From NCBI GenBank assembly GCA_002964805.2, contig PUDQ02000014.1, positions 496,001 through 560,000 of the forward strand: a stretch of 64,000 nucleotides of DNA. Reading direction: 5' to 3'. A program made the position numbers and the translations under genes. Shown here one piece after another: positions 45,201 through 55,296 of this stretch (positions are counted from its first letter, which is position 1; each line of letters begins with the position of its first letter). The notes beneath the pieces are model-generated. The model had not been told where the DNA came from and searched no databases. It was given only the letters and a program-made list of their open reading frames with translations. This DNA is from Trametes villosa (Eukaryota > Basidiomycota > Agaricomycetes > Polyporales > Polyporaceae).

Positions 45201-45518
45201 TCTACGTCAACACGTTGTTGGCGACACTGAATGCGCGGAACTTCCTCCGCCAGGCCGATGCAGAGTCGAACAATATTCACGGTGCAGAGTCGGGCATTAC
45301 GCTCCGTGACGTGATGGGTATCCGCGGGACGCGTGGAGCGGCGACGAAGGTTGTGAGTCCCGTAGCATCACGTGCCAGTGTAGAAAGTACTGATCATATT
45401 TTCGTTCGATGTAGAACTCGACCGTTGCTATCCGAGTGGATACTGCCAACGCGGTGGAAACAGATTATTCTATAGACAAGGTAAGCCCGAACGCGTCGTT
45501 TCGGCGGGCCTTGATCTG
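42203..45518 (+). pseudogene. DUF6534-like multi-pass membrane protein gene, split by a mobile element
   Basis: Exon 1 starts MADTTPLPAENPIILNLMQ and enters the first membrane helix (TYGPILIGSILSCVVWGISC, then MQ). The gene then runs into a 1.4-kb inverted-repeat element (42328-43743). Downstream, exon-like blocks follow: FLYYLK, YDSDHVALKYF, VDTANEILLLSS, GWVAAIVSFCVQMFFLYRIY, AIDIIITISMVFLLSKRRQS, RLIMTTITTGMWTAVVALVD, FPLSSIYVNTLLATLNARNF and IRVDTANAVETDYS. This order matches the basidiomycete family of about seven-helix proteins of unknown function. Except for the insertion I see no certain lesion, but some short exons were not resolved. It may be silenced, or may still be spliced around the insertion. 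The annotated end is the stop after FRRALI. Confidence 0.7.
42328..43743. mobile_element. 1416-bp non-autonomous inverted-repeat element at an exon-intron boundary
   Basis: The ends are inverted copies: CATCAGCAAAATCGCACCCC at 42328-42347 against the complement of 43724-43743, with one mismatch. Both subterminal regions are full of TCCTAT/ATAGGA units (42350-42420 and 43590-43710), some palindromic. Without the element the host reads CAACT then GTAGGT, giving a normal donor site. CT flanks both ends and may be a 2-bp target duplication. No transposase-like frame is evident inside. Confidence 0.75.
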
Positions 45519-45724
45519 AGACACGGATGCACCAGGTCAATGGGTCTTCTGTGTGATCGATGGACGGGATTCACCCTACCACGGAGTGTCTCTCCACCAC
45601 GGGCGTAATATTCTTGGAATGCTGGGGCGCTGTTCCTGGCGAACTTTAACTGTACGCTCATTGTTGAGATTAGTTGTACGACGTCTATGTATTGTTTTGA
45701 GGCTGGATACGTTTACTCGCGTAC

Positions 45725-46230
45725 GCGAAGGAGGAGTTAGTAGTCAGGCTCCGCGCAAGGTCCTGCACCTCCTCGGGGTGTCGTCGCGCGACGTCCCTGG
45801 TGATGCCGTCCGGCACGGGCCGCCGCGCGAGCTCCTTCTCGAGGTGCGTGATGTTCACTTTGAACCAGGTGTTCCCTAGATACGCAGGGAACCAAGTCAG
45901 CAAGCATGTACTCGTGCGCCACGGCGGAAAGCACCGTATCGCGTACCCTTGCTCTTCCCGGAGATAGATAGTGTGATACGCACGTCTATCTACTCTCAAA
46001 CGCGCCAGAGGAGGGTAGGATGCGTCCAAGGTTGCGGCCGATGCGCAGCTCTGCGCCGCGCGCTCGGACAATGCGGAGTCACGCCTGCCAACACGCGTAC
46101 ATGCCCGAGCCAAGCGGCTTTCCGCTCTCTTGCATGCTGTTGTCGTCCGGTCCCTAGACGAGAAGCCACACACCTGGCTTCACGAGACGTATCGCGCGCC
46201 GTAAGACCGTCGTCTTCCCCACCAGGTACC
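45725..46230 (-). pseudogene. Class I SAM-methyltransferase relic
   Basis: On the minus strand the pieces LRRAIRLVKPGVWLLV, a TAG, GPDDNSMQESGKPLGSGM, ARGAELRIGRNLGRILPSSG, then NTWFKVNITHLEKELARRPV, DGITRDVARRHPEEVQDLAR and TTNSSFAYASKR match the C-terminal half of the intact methyltransferase at 58760-59995 block by block. At least two stops and one frame change are present, and the SAM-binding N-terminal half is missing. This is a decayed paralogue of the functional copy 13 kb away on the opposite strand. Confidence 0.85.
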
Positions 46231-47794
46231 TAGTTCGTCTGAAGAGCTGCAGGGAGCTGGGAGTGATAGATTGAACGCCGATATGGGTACTAGAGGCGGG
46301 AGACGCACTGCGGCGAAATGGGGTTTTGGTCAATTGCCATGACATTCGCTTGAGGGAATGTTTGCGCAGCTTGGTCCTTATCATGGCCTTGCAGCCAGAA
46401 CAACGCTGCACGTCCACGCTACCTCCTACCACGTACCGCTACCTGATCTAAGCAGCCATATGAGCTATATATTAGCTTAAAGGGCAGAATGTACACTAAC
46501 CCCATCTCGAGAATGCGCACTGGTGAGCAGCGGTGCAAACCCGCGAAGGCCAGGCTCCCGCCCTGGAAGTCCGCAATGCCGGTATGAAGCCCATCTAGGT
46601 TATAACGTTCTCAGCGAGGGCAGCGCGTAATCAGTACTTACTTTCACTCCCTGTTCTGTGTCTTCAGGTGCCGAATTAACGGGCTGCAGGACCCATGCAG
46701 AACGTGCTGGAGAACAAAACAGTCCTGAACGTCGACGCACTTGCTACGCGTACTTCTTGGTTTCTGGAGCAGCCATCGCAAGGCCGCTGCTTGTATACGA
46801 GCTAGGCATCGTACTTGCGAGGCGTATGAGTAGATTCGGAGAGACAGGCAAGGAAGGCCGAACCAGCTGGTTTTGGAGTGTACTACTAGGGAACGGTGCT
46901 GCGAGATTCAAAGGCGCGGTTAACCTTTACTCTCCGAGTACTAGATCGAACTGCAGCGCTGCTTTTTGAAGCACTGGCAACCGGAAAGCCTGCATAGTTC
47001 TGCTATCTCGACTAGACGGTTTTGGGTGTGGCCACGGAGGAACTTGAGAGCTTAATGCAGCCGCGCAGGCTGCCAGCTTCCGGCAGGAGCGCCGGAGGCA
47101 CACTCAGGGGAGGGACCCCGTACACCTGAAACGCCATGACGTTGCCATGCGCCCTAAAGTTTAAGTCCACCTTGTTGCATCCCTCCGCATCGGAGCGGGT
47201 ACAAATCTCTCCATCACGCCGCCTTCAGAGATCCCCTAATCCCTCATGACGGCACTACCTGGAGGATCTCGCCAGCAAAGAATATCTCATCCTTTACGAG
47301 ACGTCAATCTCGACCGTCTTTCTACTGACATTTAACCTAGTCTGAGTGTCCGGGCCTCTACCCATCGAGGAAGTCGCGGAGAAGACGGCAAGTTTGTTGC
47401 TACCGGCGTACACGCTGCAGCCACCTCCTGGATGCGCAGTACGATGTCACAGTGTACTGCCGAGGGGTATGACCGCGTGGAACTAATGCGGTTTCAACAG
47501 AACTGGGAGGTAGGGGCTAGCGAGCAACACGAACGTTTCATCGGAGCGATGGTAGTTGAGAAGGTCTGCGCTTCGCCGGGAGGTGGACATCCTGGGCGCA
47601 ATCACATACCCCTGCAACGCCAACGCCCAGGTTACCAAAGCGAGCCGCTGTCGGCGCACTGGCAGAAGCGCTGGAGTTCCGTACCCCTTCACCCTGCCAG
47701 TGGCGTCAACCGCCAGGACCTTCACAGGTGCGTCGCGATCCATTGCCGCGCACGTCGACTACACCATCTCCGGCATTCTTCATGGCTCCCGGTG
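46231..47794. other. No gene recognised
   Basis: No sustained coding frame with known motifs. The missing first half of the methyltransferase relic was not found here. The right end is the promoter of hydrolase B. Confidence 0.4.
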
Positions 47795-47802
47795 TATATA
47801 TA
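47795..47802 (+). promoter_or_regulatory. TATA box of hydrolase B
   Basis: GGTGTATATATACTACG is centred about 75 bp upstream of the ATG at 47874. Confidence 0.6.
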
Positions 47803-47873
47803 CTACGACCGACCCCGTATCTGGAAAACCGTGGACGCGACTACCCCGTTACTACCCTATACCCCTCATCCTC

Positions 47874-49157
47874 ATGCTTAGTCCGCACGCCCTGGCCTTT
47901 TTCGCTCACGTCCTGGTCTTTCTCGCCACTGCTGTCATGGCGACGAACGTGCTCACAGTGGCCAACGATATAAAGTTCGCTTTTCTGGATAGTGGGGCAC
48001 CGCCTTCTAACCACGGACCTCCGTACACAACCATTTTCGCACTGCATGGCGAGGCCTACTACAGTCGTAAGTGATTTATGTAGGTTTTGAAGGCTGTGAT
48101 TTGCTCAAATCCCTCTCAGCGGTGTTTGCCAAAGTGATAGCGCTCGCACCGGCTGCCAACATCCGATTCGTCGCTATCACTCGTCGAGATTACAACGGGT
48201 CGACCCCTTACTCCCCCAGCGACCTCGCCGTCCTCTCTAACGGCACCGATACCGAGCGCGCAGCGTTTCTGGAGGCAAGGGGTAGAGAGGTGGCTACTTT
48301 CATTCATGAGTTCATCAAGCAACACGATCTCCCACCGCCGACTACAGACCGGAAGAACGGCGGTATCGCTCTCCTAGGGTGGTCCCTCGGGAATTCCTTC
48401 TCCATCGCAACGGTGGCGAACATACTGGCGTATCCGGAGTGGTTGCGAGGACCCTTAGCAGCGCATTTGCGAGCGCTCATACTGCAGGGTGCGCATGCGC
48501 TCTATCCGCGTTCATGCACAATAATATTAATCTCACCGTCACTTTCAGAGCCGCCCTCCGTGGCAATAGGAACACCCCTGCCGCCGCAGACGTACTCTCC
48601 CCAGATAGACTCAAGCATCCCAGCGAACCTGCACCAGCCAGCGTTCGTCCAGTGGATCACCTCGTATTTCCAGCACGGGGACCTTGCTACGCGCGACCCA
48701 GACGTCCTCTCCTTCGTCCTTCCCGCGACCTTCAAGCCCCCTAGCGTCTACAACATGTCGGCAGAGCAGTTGGCAGGCATGACGAACATCGCCCCGGCCG
48801 ACGGCTCCGACGGCCTCATCATCGCGAATCTACAGCCTCAGCTGCTGGCGAGCTACAAGAAGGCTTTGTTCAACGAGACGGTCCGCCGAGCGCTCCCCCA
48901 CATGAACGTGACGGAATTCACCGGGGATGTGACCGCGGAGTTTGGCATCGTCGCGTTCTGGCAGATCCAGGACGACAATGCGAAGGCGGGGAACCAGTCC
49001 GTTCGGTTCAAGCTCGTGCCTGGGGCAAACCACTTCGTGAGCGGCGTGTACTCAGGCTCACCTCTCGGCCATCGCACTGACAGGTTCGCAGCTGCACTGG
49101 GACGACCCCGAGACCGCCATCGCTACATATGTGGAGAGCCTCGGACCATTGGGTTGA
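47874..49157 (+). CDS. Alpha/beta hydrolase B, probably secreted
   Basis: Four exons (47874-48066, 48120-48488, 48549-49036, 49092-49157) give 371 residues. I chose the ATG at 47874 because it provides a hydrophobic leader (MLSPHALAFFAHVLVFLATA) absent from paralogue A. The Met at 47937 would give an A-like start. The nucleophile elbow is ALLGWSLGNSFSIAT (GWSLG). Other blocks are TIFALHGEAYYS, FVAITRRDYNGSTPYSPS, VAIGTPLPPQTYSPQIDSSI and GANHF / LHWDDPETAIATY. Intron 2 (60 bp) lacks stops, but its GT-AG ends and the match to paralogue A show that it is spliced. The two hydrolases face each other across the GMC and DUF6534-like genes. The substrate is unknown. Confidence 0.88.
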
Positions 49158-49398
49158 AGTCATGTCGTGTGCAGCGTGGATGATTACATCATGTTGGACT
49201 TTTCAAACTCATTCGTGTTTTCGATCTGCGACTCGCGAAGGGAACGCGGGTGTCACCAAAGCCAGCCGCATGGAGTGGAGGAGGATCCCGACGATTCGGA
49301 CTCGATGTCCGGCGCGCATTCGGACATGTCGGAGCGTCGGAAGTTTCAAGCGCCGTTAGAAGCGAGTCGGGCACGGTACAAGTGCGAGTCGATCGTCG
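49158..49398. other. Spacer between hydrolase B and the YR element
   Basis: No gene recognised. It does not continue the P450 reading frame present on the other side of the YR element. Confidence 0.4.
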
Positions 49399-49515
49399 CC
49401 GTCGTTGCAACGGCCACCTTGCTCGTTGTCGTTGCACTCACTGCTCACTGGGTCACCCGTCTGGAGGTGGCAACTCTGCCCCTCCCTCTCGTCAGATATT
49501 CTGCGTGGTCCGAGA
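49399..49515 (+). repeat. 117-bp direct repeat, left copy
   Basis: Begins CCGTCGTTGCAACGG and ends GCGTGGTCCGAGA. Identical to 55297-55413. Confidence 0.95.
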
Positions 49516-49543
49516 GGGGGGAGACGGGGACCGCTCACCCGTG

Positions 49544-49567
49544 CCCGTGATCTAGCTGGATCACGGG
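49544..49567. repeat. Hairpin with 9-bp perfect stem near the element 3' end
   Basis: CCCGTGATC and GATCACGGG flank the 6-base loop TAGCTG. It lies between the recombinase stop and the left direct repeat, so it may be a structural part of the element 3' region. Confidence 0.6.
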
Positions 49568-49764
49568 ACAGGCGCGTCGCGCTTTTGCCGCCCGTCCGAT
49601 ATGCTCGGACGCTGGCTCTGAATCTGAGCGCGCACGCATGCGGATCCTCCCGCTCGAGCGCGAGGTGACGAGAAACGACTCGCCCCATCAGCGCAGCACA
49701 ACAGTCGTCGAGGTCGCCAAGCGCGTCCTCCGACTTCCCCCACCAGCAAGCTGATCAAACATAA

Positions 49765-51110
49765 TCAAGGATTTCTACGCCGAAAGTTCTCCATGGTACT
49801 ACTCAGTAACTGCGCTCTAGACTGGTCAAATGAGTTCGATATGAACAGAGGCAAGATCGCCTCTATCTTCCTCCAGTACTCGAGGAATGCCTTCGATTTC
49901 CAGCCACCCTGCGTCGCGACGATGTCCGGGTGCGTCCCCCTCAGCAACAGCTCCGTCGCACCCCCGATGCGGAAACAATGCCCTGTCAATCCCGGCAGAT
50001 CGCGCTCCAGCCACACGGCGTTCACGCGCTGCAGGAACCAATCCCGCGTCATGGGTGCCCAACCTTCAGCTGTGCCGGTCGTGATGAAGCTGAACATCGG
50101 CGCTCCTGCCGGAACGTCTCGATTGAGTGCTCGGTGATTGAGCAACGCGGCGACCGGATCGGAGGGGTCGCTATTCCTTGTAAGGATGATGTCCGCGCCG
50201 GCCCGCTGCGTCGTCTTGGTCCAGGGGATGTGGAATGCCGCGTACCTGACGCCGCTCGGCAGGTCCCGCACGCGGACGTCCACCGCTGCCACCGCATGTC
50301 GCTCCGGATCGAAGCGGCCAACCACGGGGATTGTGAGTTCACCGAGCCTGCGAATACCCCGTCAGCTCTACCGTACCAGAGCACGACGCGTAAATCGGCA
50401 TACCGCCTACACCCCCAAAACGCGGCGCACGCGACCGCAAAGACGGCGGCGTCGAAGGTGTTCGCGAGCCTGAGCGATACGAACAGAGCGTGCATGTGCT
50501 CCAGTGTGACGGGTGGGCGCTTGGGGAGCGGCGGCGGTTCGATCTTGCGCGCACCCTTCTTGGCGTACGTGAGCATCTTCCCGCCGAACCACGGAGCACC
50601 GTTCAGGGCATGCCACAGGGAGATTCCCGCCAGCCACCCGCTGATCGTGTTGTGTCGTACCGAACCGGCGTAGTGGGCCACAAAAGCCGCGATCAATGGC
50701 TCGGGCGCGGGCATCCGCGCCGCCTCCGGAATCGCGAACAGGTCACAGAACTGAGTGAAACGAAGAAGGCCAGCTCCATAATTCTTTTTGGTCCCCGGCT
50801 CGAGGCTGCCGAGAATGGTTTGGAAGAGACGAGACGAAGCGGAAACAGGCATGAGAGAGGAAAGGGAGACACGAAATTGCTGCGTGTGCGGAGTTGTCCA
50901 ACGCGCTATGCGCTCGTCGGCGCGGACGAACGGTCGCAGAGCCGAACTTGCTACTGCGTTTTGGGCCTGTGGTCGACGAGGTCTTCGCGCGATCGAAGTT
51001 CGCGATGAGCTACCGAGGGGCGGAACTGCCACAGTGGTTCCGGAACCGGCAACTCCTCCGTCGCGCGCGCCCACACCTGTGGGCGCCAAGGGGTTTTGCT
51101 CGCTAGGCAT
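49765..51110 (-). CDS. Tyrosine recombinase of the YR element
   Basis: Two exons (51110-50404 and 50347-49765) joined by a 56-bp intron give 429 residues. The enzyme would integrate a circular cDNA by site-specific recombination through a covalent phosphotyrosine. The core-binding part contains LEPGTKKNYGAGLLRFTQFC and HNTISGWLAGISLWHALNG. The splice restores WGCRRLGELTIP, which carries the first catalytic Arg. The second exon has LTGHCFRIGGATELLL (HxxR), GGW and LEYWRK (catalytic Tyr candidate). Without splicing the frame breaks, so the intron is real. Its ATG overlaps the stop of the upstream RNase H gene in the arrangement ATGCCTAG, which suggests coupled translation. Confidence 0.88.
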
Positions 51111-53700
51111 GGACGAGGAAGCGCTGGAGCTCCTGCGGGAGGGCGAACGTCGATCGGAATCTAGCCAACTCGGGGCCCGGCGCACCGCGAGATACCGGGT
51201 CGGCCCTGTTGACCTTGGTGTTGACATACTCCGGGTGGAGGACGATGTTCCTCTCCATCGAGAGAGTTTCTGTGCGACGAATTGATAAGTTTACTTGAAA
51301 ATTCCGGCTCCTGCCTCGACGAAACGCGTGGATCACGCCTTCGTTGTCGCTACGGACCAACACATCGGCGTTCTCCCAGCCTCGCTCCTCCAGACATCGC
51401 AGGGCGAGCTCAATCGCAACCATTTCTGCCCAACCAATATCGCGTGCCTCGGCGTGCCAGACCGTGTACGGGACGCTCCAGCGCCAAGCGTCCCACTCCT
51501 GTCCGATCACCAAGCCTATTCCCCAGTCGGACGAGGCGTCCACCCAGATATCCAGGTCCCGCCTCGCGCCCCGAGGTGCGAGCGCCCGACGAGCTGATGG
51601 CCGATCCAAGATGTCGCGCCACCAGCGGAGGTCCGAGACGACGGAACGGGGAGGGTACCTCGGCGCGTGAGCGCTCGTGAACGAGGCGACAAAGGTGCAG
51701 AGGCCACTGAGGTACAAGCGTCCCCTGACGTAGACGAAAGTGCAATGCGAGAGCGTACCATTCAACTTTTGCGCCGTCTTGAGATCCAGCCGATGAACGG
51801 CACCCGCCTCCGAGCCCAGCGCGTCCGTGACGCGGGCGAGATACTTGAGGCGCTTCTTCTCCGGCAACGCCACCGTCCTTGCTGCGAGATCCCAGGCGAA
51901 GCCGGCATATTCGCCGGTGAACGCGTGCGGCGACCACTTGGTCTTGTGCCACGGGATGCCAAGCCGTGCCCCCAGATCGAAGATGTCGTCGATAGAGTAG
52001 GACCCCCGACATTTCACCAACATCCCTGATGCCAGATCCGGACATTTTTGGCGTTTTGGAAGGCCCTATGCCTAGTGTAATACGGACAAAATGAGCTCCA
52101 AATCTGGCCAACCCTGGTGCCAAAGTCCGGACAAAGTGGTCCCTGGGCAGCCGCGGCCTGATCCTATCCGGACCAAACGTGGGCAGAGGCGCCCGCGGCC
52201 CGCGGCTCGCCAGTGGGCGCGGCTTCTGATTGGCCCGGCCTGGTTTTAGCGCCCGTAAGGCCTGAGGGATTCCCCGGACAAAATCCTGAAAAAACCTTCG
52301 AGGCCTGAGGTAATCCGGACGATTTAGGGCGCTTACTATGCCTGATCCCTCGGACAGACATGGCCAAATTTTGAGAAATTGGATCAGGCATTTTGGGGGA
52401 TTGTCGGGGGTCCTGATAGAGTGTCCGTAGATCCAGGAACCCGGAGACGGCCCGATCCCGACGGGGAACCTCATGTTGTTGAGGTCGTCCACCCACTTCT
52501 TGTTAGGACCCCAGCCTCGCGCGTCGAGGATGTCCACGATCGGGTCCATGACGCTGCCTTGGAGCCCGCACCCGCAAGTGATTCCGAACGGACACACGTG
52601 GTCGATGAAGAATTCCCCCGGCCTGCACTGGACAACCAAGTACGCCTTGTGACCGGGCCTGATCGGGATGCGACGGAAAGCGGCATCGACATCGAGAGTC
52701 GCCATCTGCGCACCCGGCGGTGCGCTCGCCACCTGATGGAAAGAGGAGACACATCCGTAAGTACAGTGCTTAACTCGTGCGTATGCGCCGGGAAAACTCG
52801 CACCGCCACAGAACAACAATACCGCGCCGACAGCTGATGCACGACCCCCGCGCACGGACTCGCGCTCCCACGCAGATTCGCACTCCCCGCAGTCTCGCGC
52901 AGACTCACAGACTCGCGCCAATAGGCCGACTCGCGCCCACGCGCAGACTCGCGCCTTCGCGCAGACTCGCGCCCACGCGCAGACTCGCATCCACCACGCA
53001 GACTCGCGTCCACCACGCAGACTCGCGCCGGCGCGCAGACTCCCGTCCCATGACATAGACACGGGCTCTCGGCACATCCCCCCAACGGTGGCCTCGACTG
53101 AGCCACATCCGCGCGCGCTGAGCCCGCCCGCGCAAACACTCGGCCGCGCCGCATAAACATACGAGCCTCGACCCGAACGAGTGGGAGGACATCATTGGAG
53201 GAGTGAACTCACAATTTCCGCCACCTCGGCAGCCGTTCCCCACTTCGTCGGGAAGTCATCCGCGTCGATCATATCGTTGACCGATACCCCGTGTCCGTCC
53301 TTGAACGAACAGTTTTGGATCAAACGCCACTTCCCCGGCGCTCCCGGCTTCTCGACGACCGCCAGCGGGGATGATCGAAACGGCGACCCGAGAATGTGTT
53401 CGACCTCCTCCTTCGAGTAGGGGCCCGTCATGTGGCCCGCCTGCACCTGCTCGTGACAATACTGTAGGATGAAATCCATGTGCTCCACCCCTCCTGCGTG
53501 ATTTTCGGGAGTAAACGACTCCGTGATGGGTCCCATATCCCCGATGGCGAACCCGTAGCGCAACTGAGACGGCAGTTGGCTATACCTCTCCCACAACCCC
53601 CACCTCCGCAGTTCCGCCTCGAACTCCTCGGTGCGGTAGGTGGTCACGATGCGGTCCCTCTCAGAGGCACCGCTTACTACCGGCGTGATGGTCGGCGGCT
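51103..53700 (-). CDS. DIRS-type reverse transcriptase and RNase H, with intron and MITE insertion
   Basis: The frame is open from about 53700 (VVSGASERDRIV) but has no early ATG; it overlaps the Gag 3' end, so a frameshift or re-initiation may start it. The first exon has SPLAVVEKPGAPGKWRLIQN. A 480-bp intron (52733-53212) rejoins AAEVAEI to VASAPPGAQMATLDVDAAF, giving the first catalytic Asp. KKWVDDLNNMRFP is the VDD active site. The gene is then cut by a MITE (51999-52414). Removing it and one 8-bp target copy rejoins GSWIYGH to SIDDIFDLGARLG. RNase H follows (DIWVDASSDWGIGLVIG, ALRCLEERGWENADVLVRSD), ending at 51103. Apart from the MITE the polymerase appears complete. Confidence 0.85.
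51999..52414. mobile_element. 416-bp MITE with 8-bp target duplication
   Basis: The ends are 13-bp perfect inverted repeats: AGGACCCCCGACA at 51999-52011 and its complement at 52402-52414. The 8 bases GATAGAGT flank both sides (51991-51998 and 52415-52422). An 8-bp duplication suggests mobilisation by a hAT- or KDZ-type transposase. It encodes nothing recognisable and interrupts the YR polymerase gene. Confidence 0.93.
52855..53045. repeat. Minisatellite in the polymerase intron
   Basis: About ten imperfect units of GCAGACTCGCGCCCACGC type (14-18 bp) run in tandem. The array lies wholly within the 480-bp intron of the reverse transcriptase gene and explains its unusual length. Confidence 0.8.
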
Positions 53701-55088
53701 CCGCACAGCGAGCAGAGGTGAGCGGCCGGTCCCTTCGGGCATCGGAAGTGGTTGCAGGGGGAGCGTCCGCCGATGTTCCAGGGCAGGCACAGCTCGCTGC
53801 CGGAGGCGGCCGCAATGAGCTTCCCGCCGGTTGCGATGGCGAAGACAGCGTTCCCATTGGGCAGACGGGTGCGCGTGCAGGCGCTGGCGCGATGACCGGA
53901 GTGGCCACAGACGAGGCAGAGGGGACCGCCAGCTTGGTTCCATCTGCCCTCCCGAAAGGGCCTGGCGTTCGCACTGTCGTGGCCACCACCGATGTTCGCG
54001 CGCTCGATCGGGGTGCGATGGGTGGGGTACGGTTGGAAACGCGCGCGCGTCGGCGTCGCGGGCCCGTGACTCGGTCCGGCCGTTCGGGACGCGAGCTCCA
54101 TGGACCAGTCGTTCTGCTCCTGCGCGAGTGCGCTCGTGTACTCCGGGGAACCGGGGTGGAAGGGCACACACTTGCGGCCCCAGAAGTAATCGCGGCGGAT
54201 GTTGATGTCGAAACGGAGGATAGCGGGGAACCGCGCCTTGAAGTTCGGCTGGCGCACGAGGAAGTCGTGGTGCCTACGGAATCTACCGACCCCATCCTCC
54301 TCCAGAACCTCGGGGAGGATCTGAAGGAAGTTGGTCCACGCGTCTCTCCAGTCCTCCGAGGAGAGCCCGAACTCGTCGGGCCAGCCGCTTGTGACATCTA
54401 CGACTGCGACCTTCTGGCGATCGGCGTCATGGATGCTCCGAACGACGAGTGCCGCGGGGTTCAGGCGGACGGTCTCGATGGCCTCGTTGGTGCAGAGCGT
54501 CAGCGGCAGGTGGAAACCCAGCTCGATGAGGTCGATAAGCCGGTGATCTATGCGATGCCGCCGGTAACCGCCCTGGCCTGGTGCTACCTCGGTCGCCTCC
54601 GTGAGCTTCCCCCGCTTCTTCTGCACCTTCGCCTTGTCGTCGGGGGAGCCGGTGCCCCCGAACAAGGACTGTAGAAGGTCCATCGCCTTCTCCTTCATCT
54701 CGCCCTCCTGCTGCATGGCCAGGAGGAATGCCTGCACGGTGGGGTTGGGGGCGTCTACCGCCGGACCCCCTTGCCGATCCGTGGCGCCATCAGGGCCGCT
54801 CAGCGTCCCTCCTGTACCTGGATCCCTTCGCCCCTGAGCCGGTGCCTCAACCAGCTCCAAGAGATCTTCATCGTCCTCTACATCCTCTTCTCCGGTCTCC
54901 CTGCGTACCCTTCTCTGCTCGTTCCGCGCCGTCCTGGCATCATTCTCCGCGATCCGACCAGCCGGAGTCGTGAGATCAGGAATCTCGGTGTGCTCGCCGG
55001 AGTTGCCGTTGCCCGGTTGGGTGTAGGTTGTGATCTCCGGTCTGTCCACGCCGCCAGGCGGACCCGCATTAGCCAAAGGTACAGACAT
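53661..55088 (-). CDS. Gag-like protein of the YR element
   Basis: From ATG at 55088 (MSVPLANAGPPGG) the frame runs 475 residues to TGA at 53661. The N-terminal third is charged and low-complexity, with an acidic run (EEDVEDDEDLLELVE). The middle carries a folded-looking region (LIDLIELGFHLPLTLCTNEA, FRRHHDFLVRQPNFKARFPA, DYFWGRKCVPFHPGS). The C-terminus has zinc-knuckle-like clusters, CLVCGHSGHRASAC and HLCSLCGAADHHAGSKRC, suited to nucleic-acid binding. Position upstream of the polymerase and the knuckles support a Gag role. The frame is open further upstream, but the later ATG fits better with the direct repeat acting as leader. Confidence 0.75.
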   Translation of the reverse strand: MSVPLANAGPPGGVDRPEITTYTQPGNGNSGEHTEIPDLTTPAGRIAENDARTARNEQRRVRRETGEEDVEDDEDLLELVEAPAQGRRDPGTGGTLSGPDGATDRQGGPAVDAPNPTVQAFLLAMQQEGEMKEKAMDLLQSLFGGTGSPDDKAKVQKKRGKLTEATEVAPGQGGYRRHRIDHRLIDLIELGFHLPLTLCTNEAIETVRLNPAALVVRSIHDADRQKVAVVDVTSGWPDEFGLSSEDWRDAWTNFLQILPEVLEEDGVGRFRRHHDFLVRQPNFKARFPAILRFDINIRRDYFWGRKCVPFHPGSPEYTSALAQEQNDWSMELASRTAGPSHGPATPTRARFQPYPTHRTPIERANIGGGHDSANARPFREGRWNQAGGPLCLVCGHSGHRASACTRTRLPNGNAVFAIATGGKLIAAASGSELCLPWNIGGRSPCNHFRCPKGPAAHLCSLCGAADHHAGSKRCL

Positions 55089-55296
55089 ATTAAAACACGA
55101 GCCTTGTAGCGTAAGACGAAGACAAGCTAGAGTAGGATCAGAATTTTCCGACCTAGAAGCGTAGGGTACGGGGAGGAAGAGAGCAAAAGACACGGGCGTC
55201 AACCGCCCACTTTTCTCTCTTCCTCTTCCGTTCACTCGCTTAGTAAGCACTCGTTTGCCGCCTGCGCTCGTTCCTCGCCCGGGCCCCAAACATCAC

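Noticed and set aside
52850..53050. Tandem units near 52.9 kb considered as a CRISPR array
   Set aside because: Units are 14-18 bp without unique spacers and the organism is a fungus, so this is a minisatellite.
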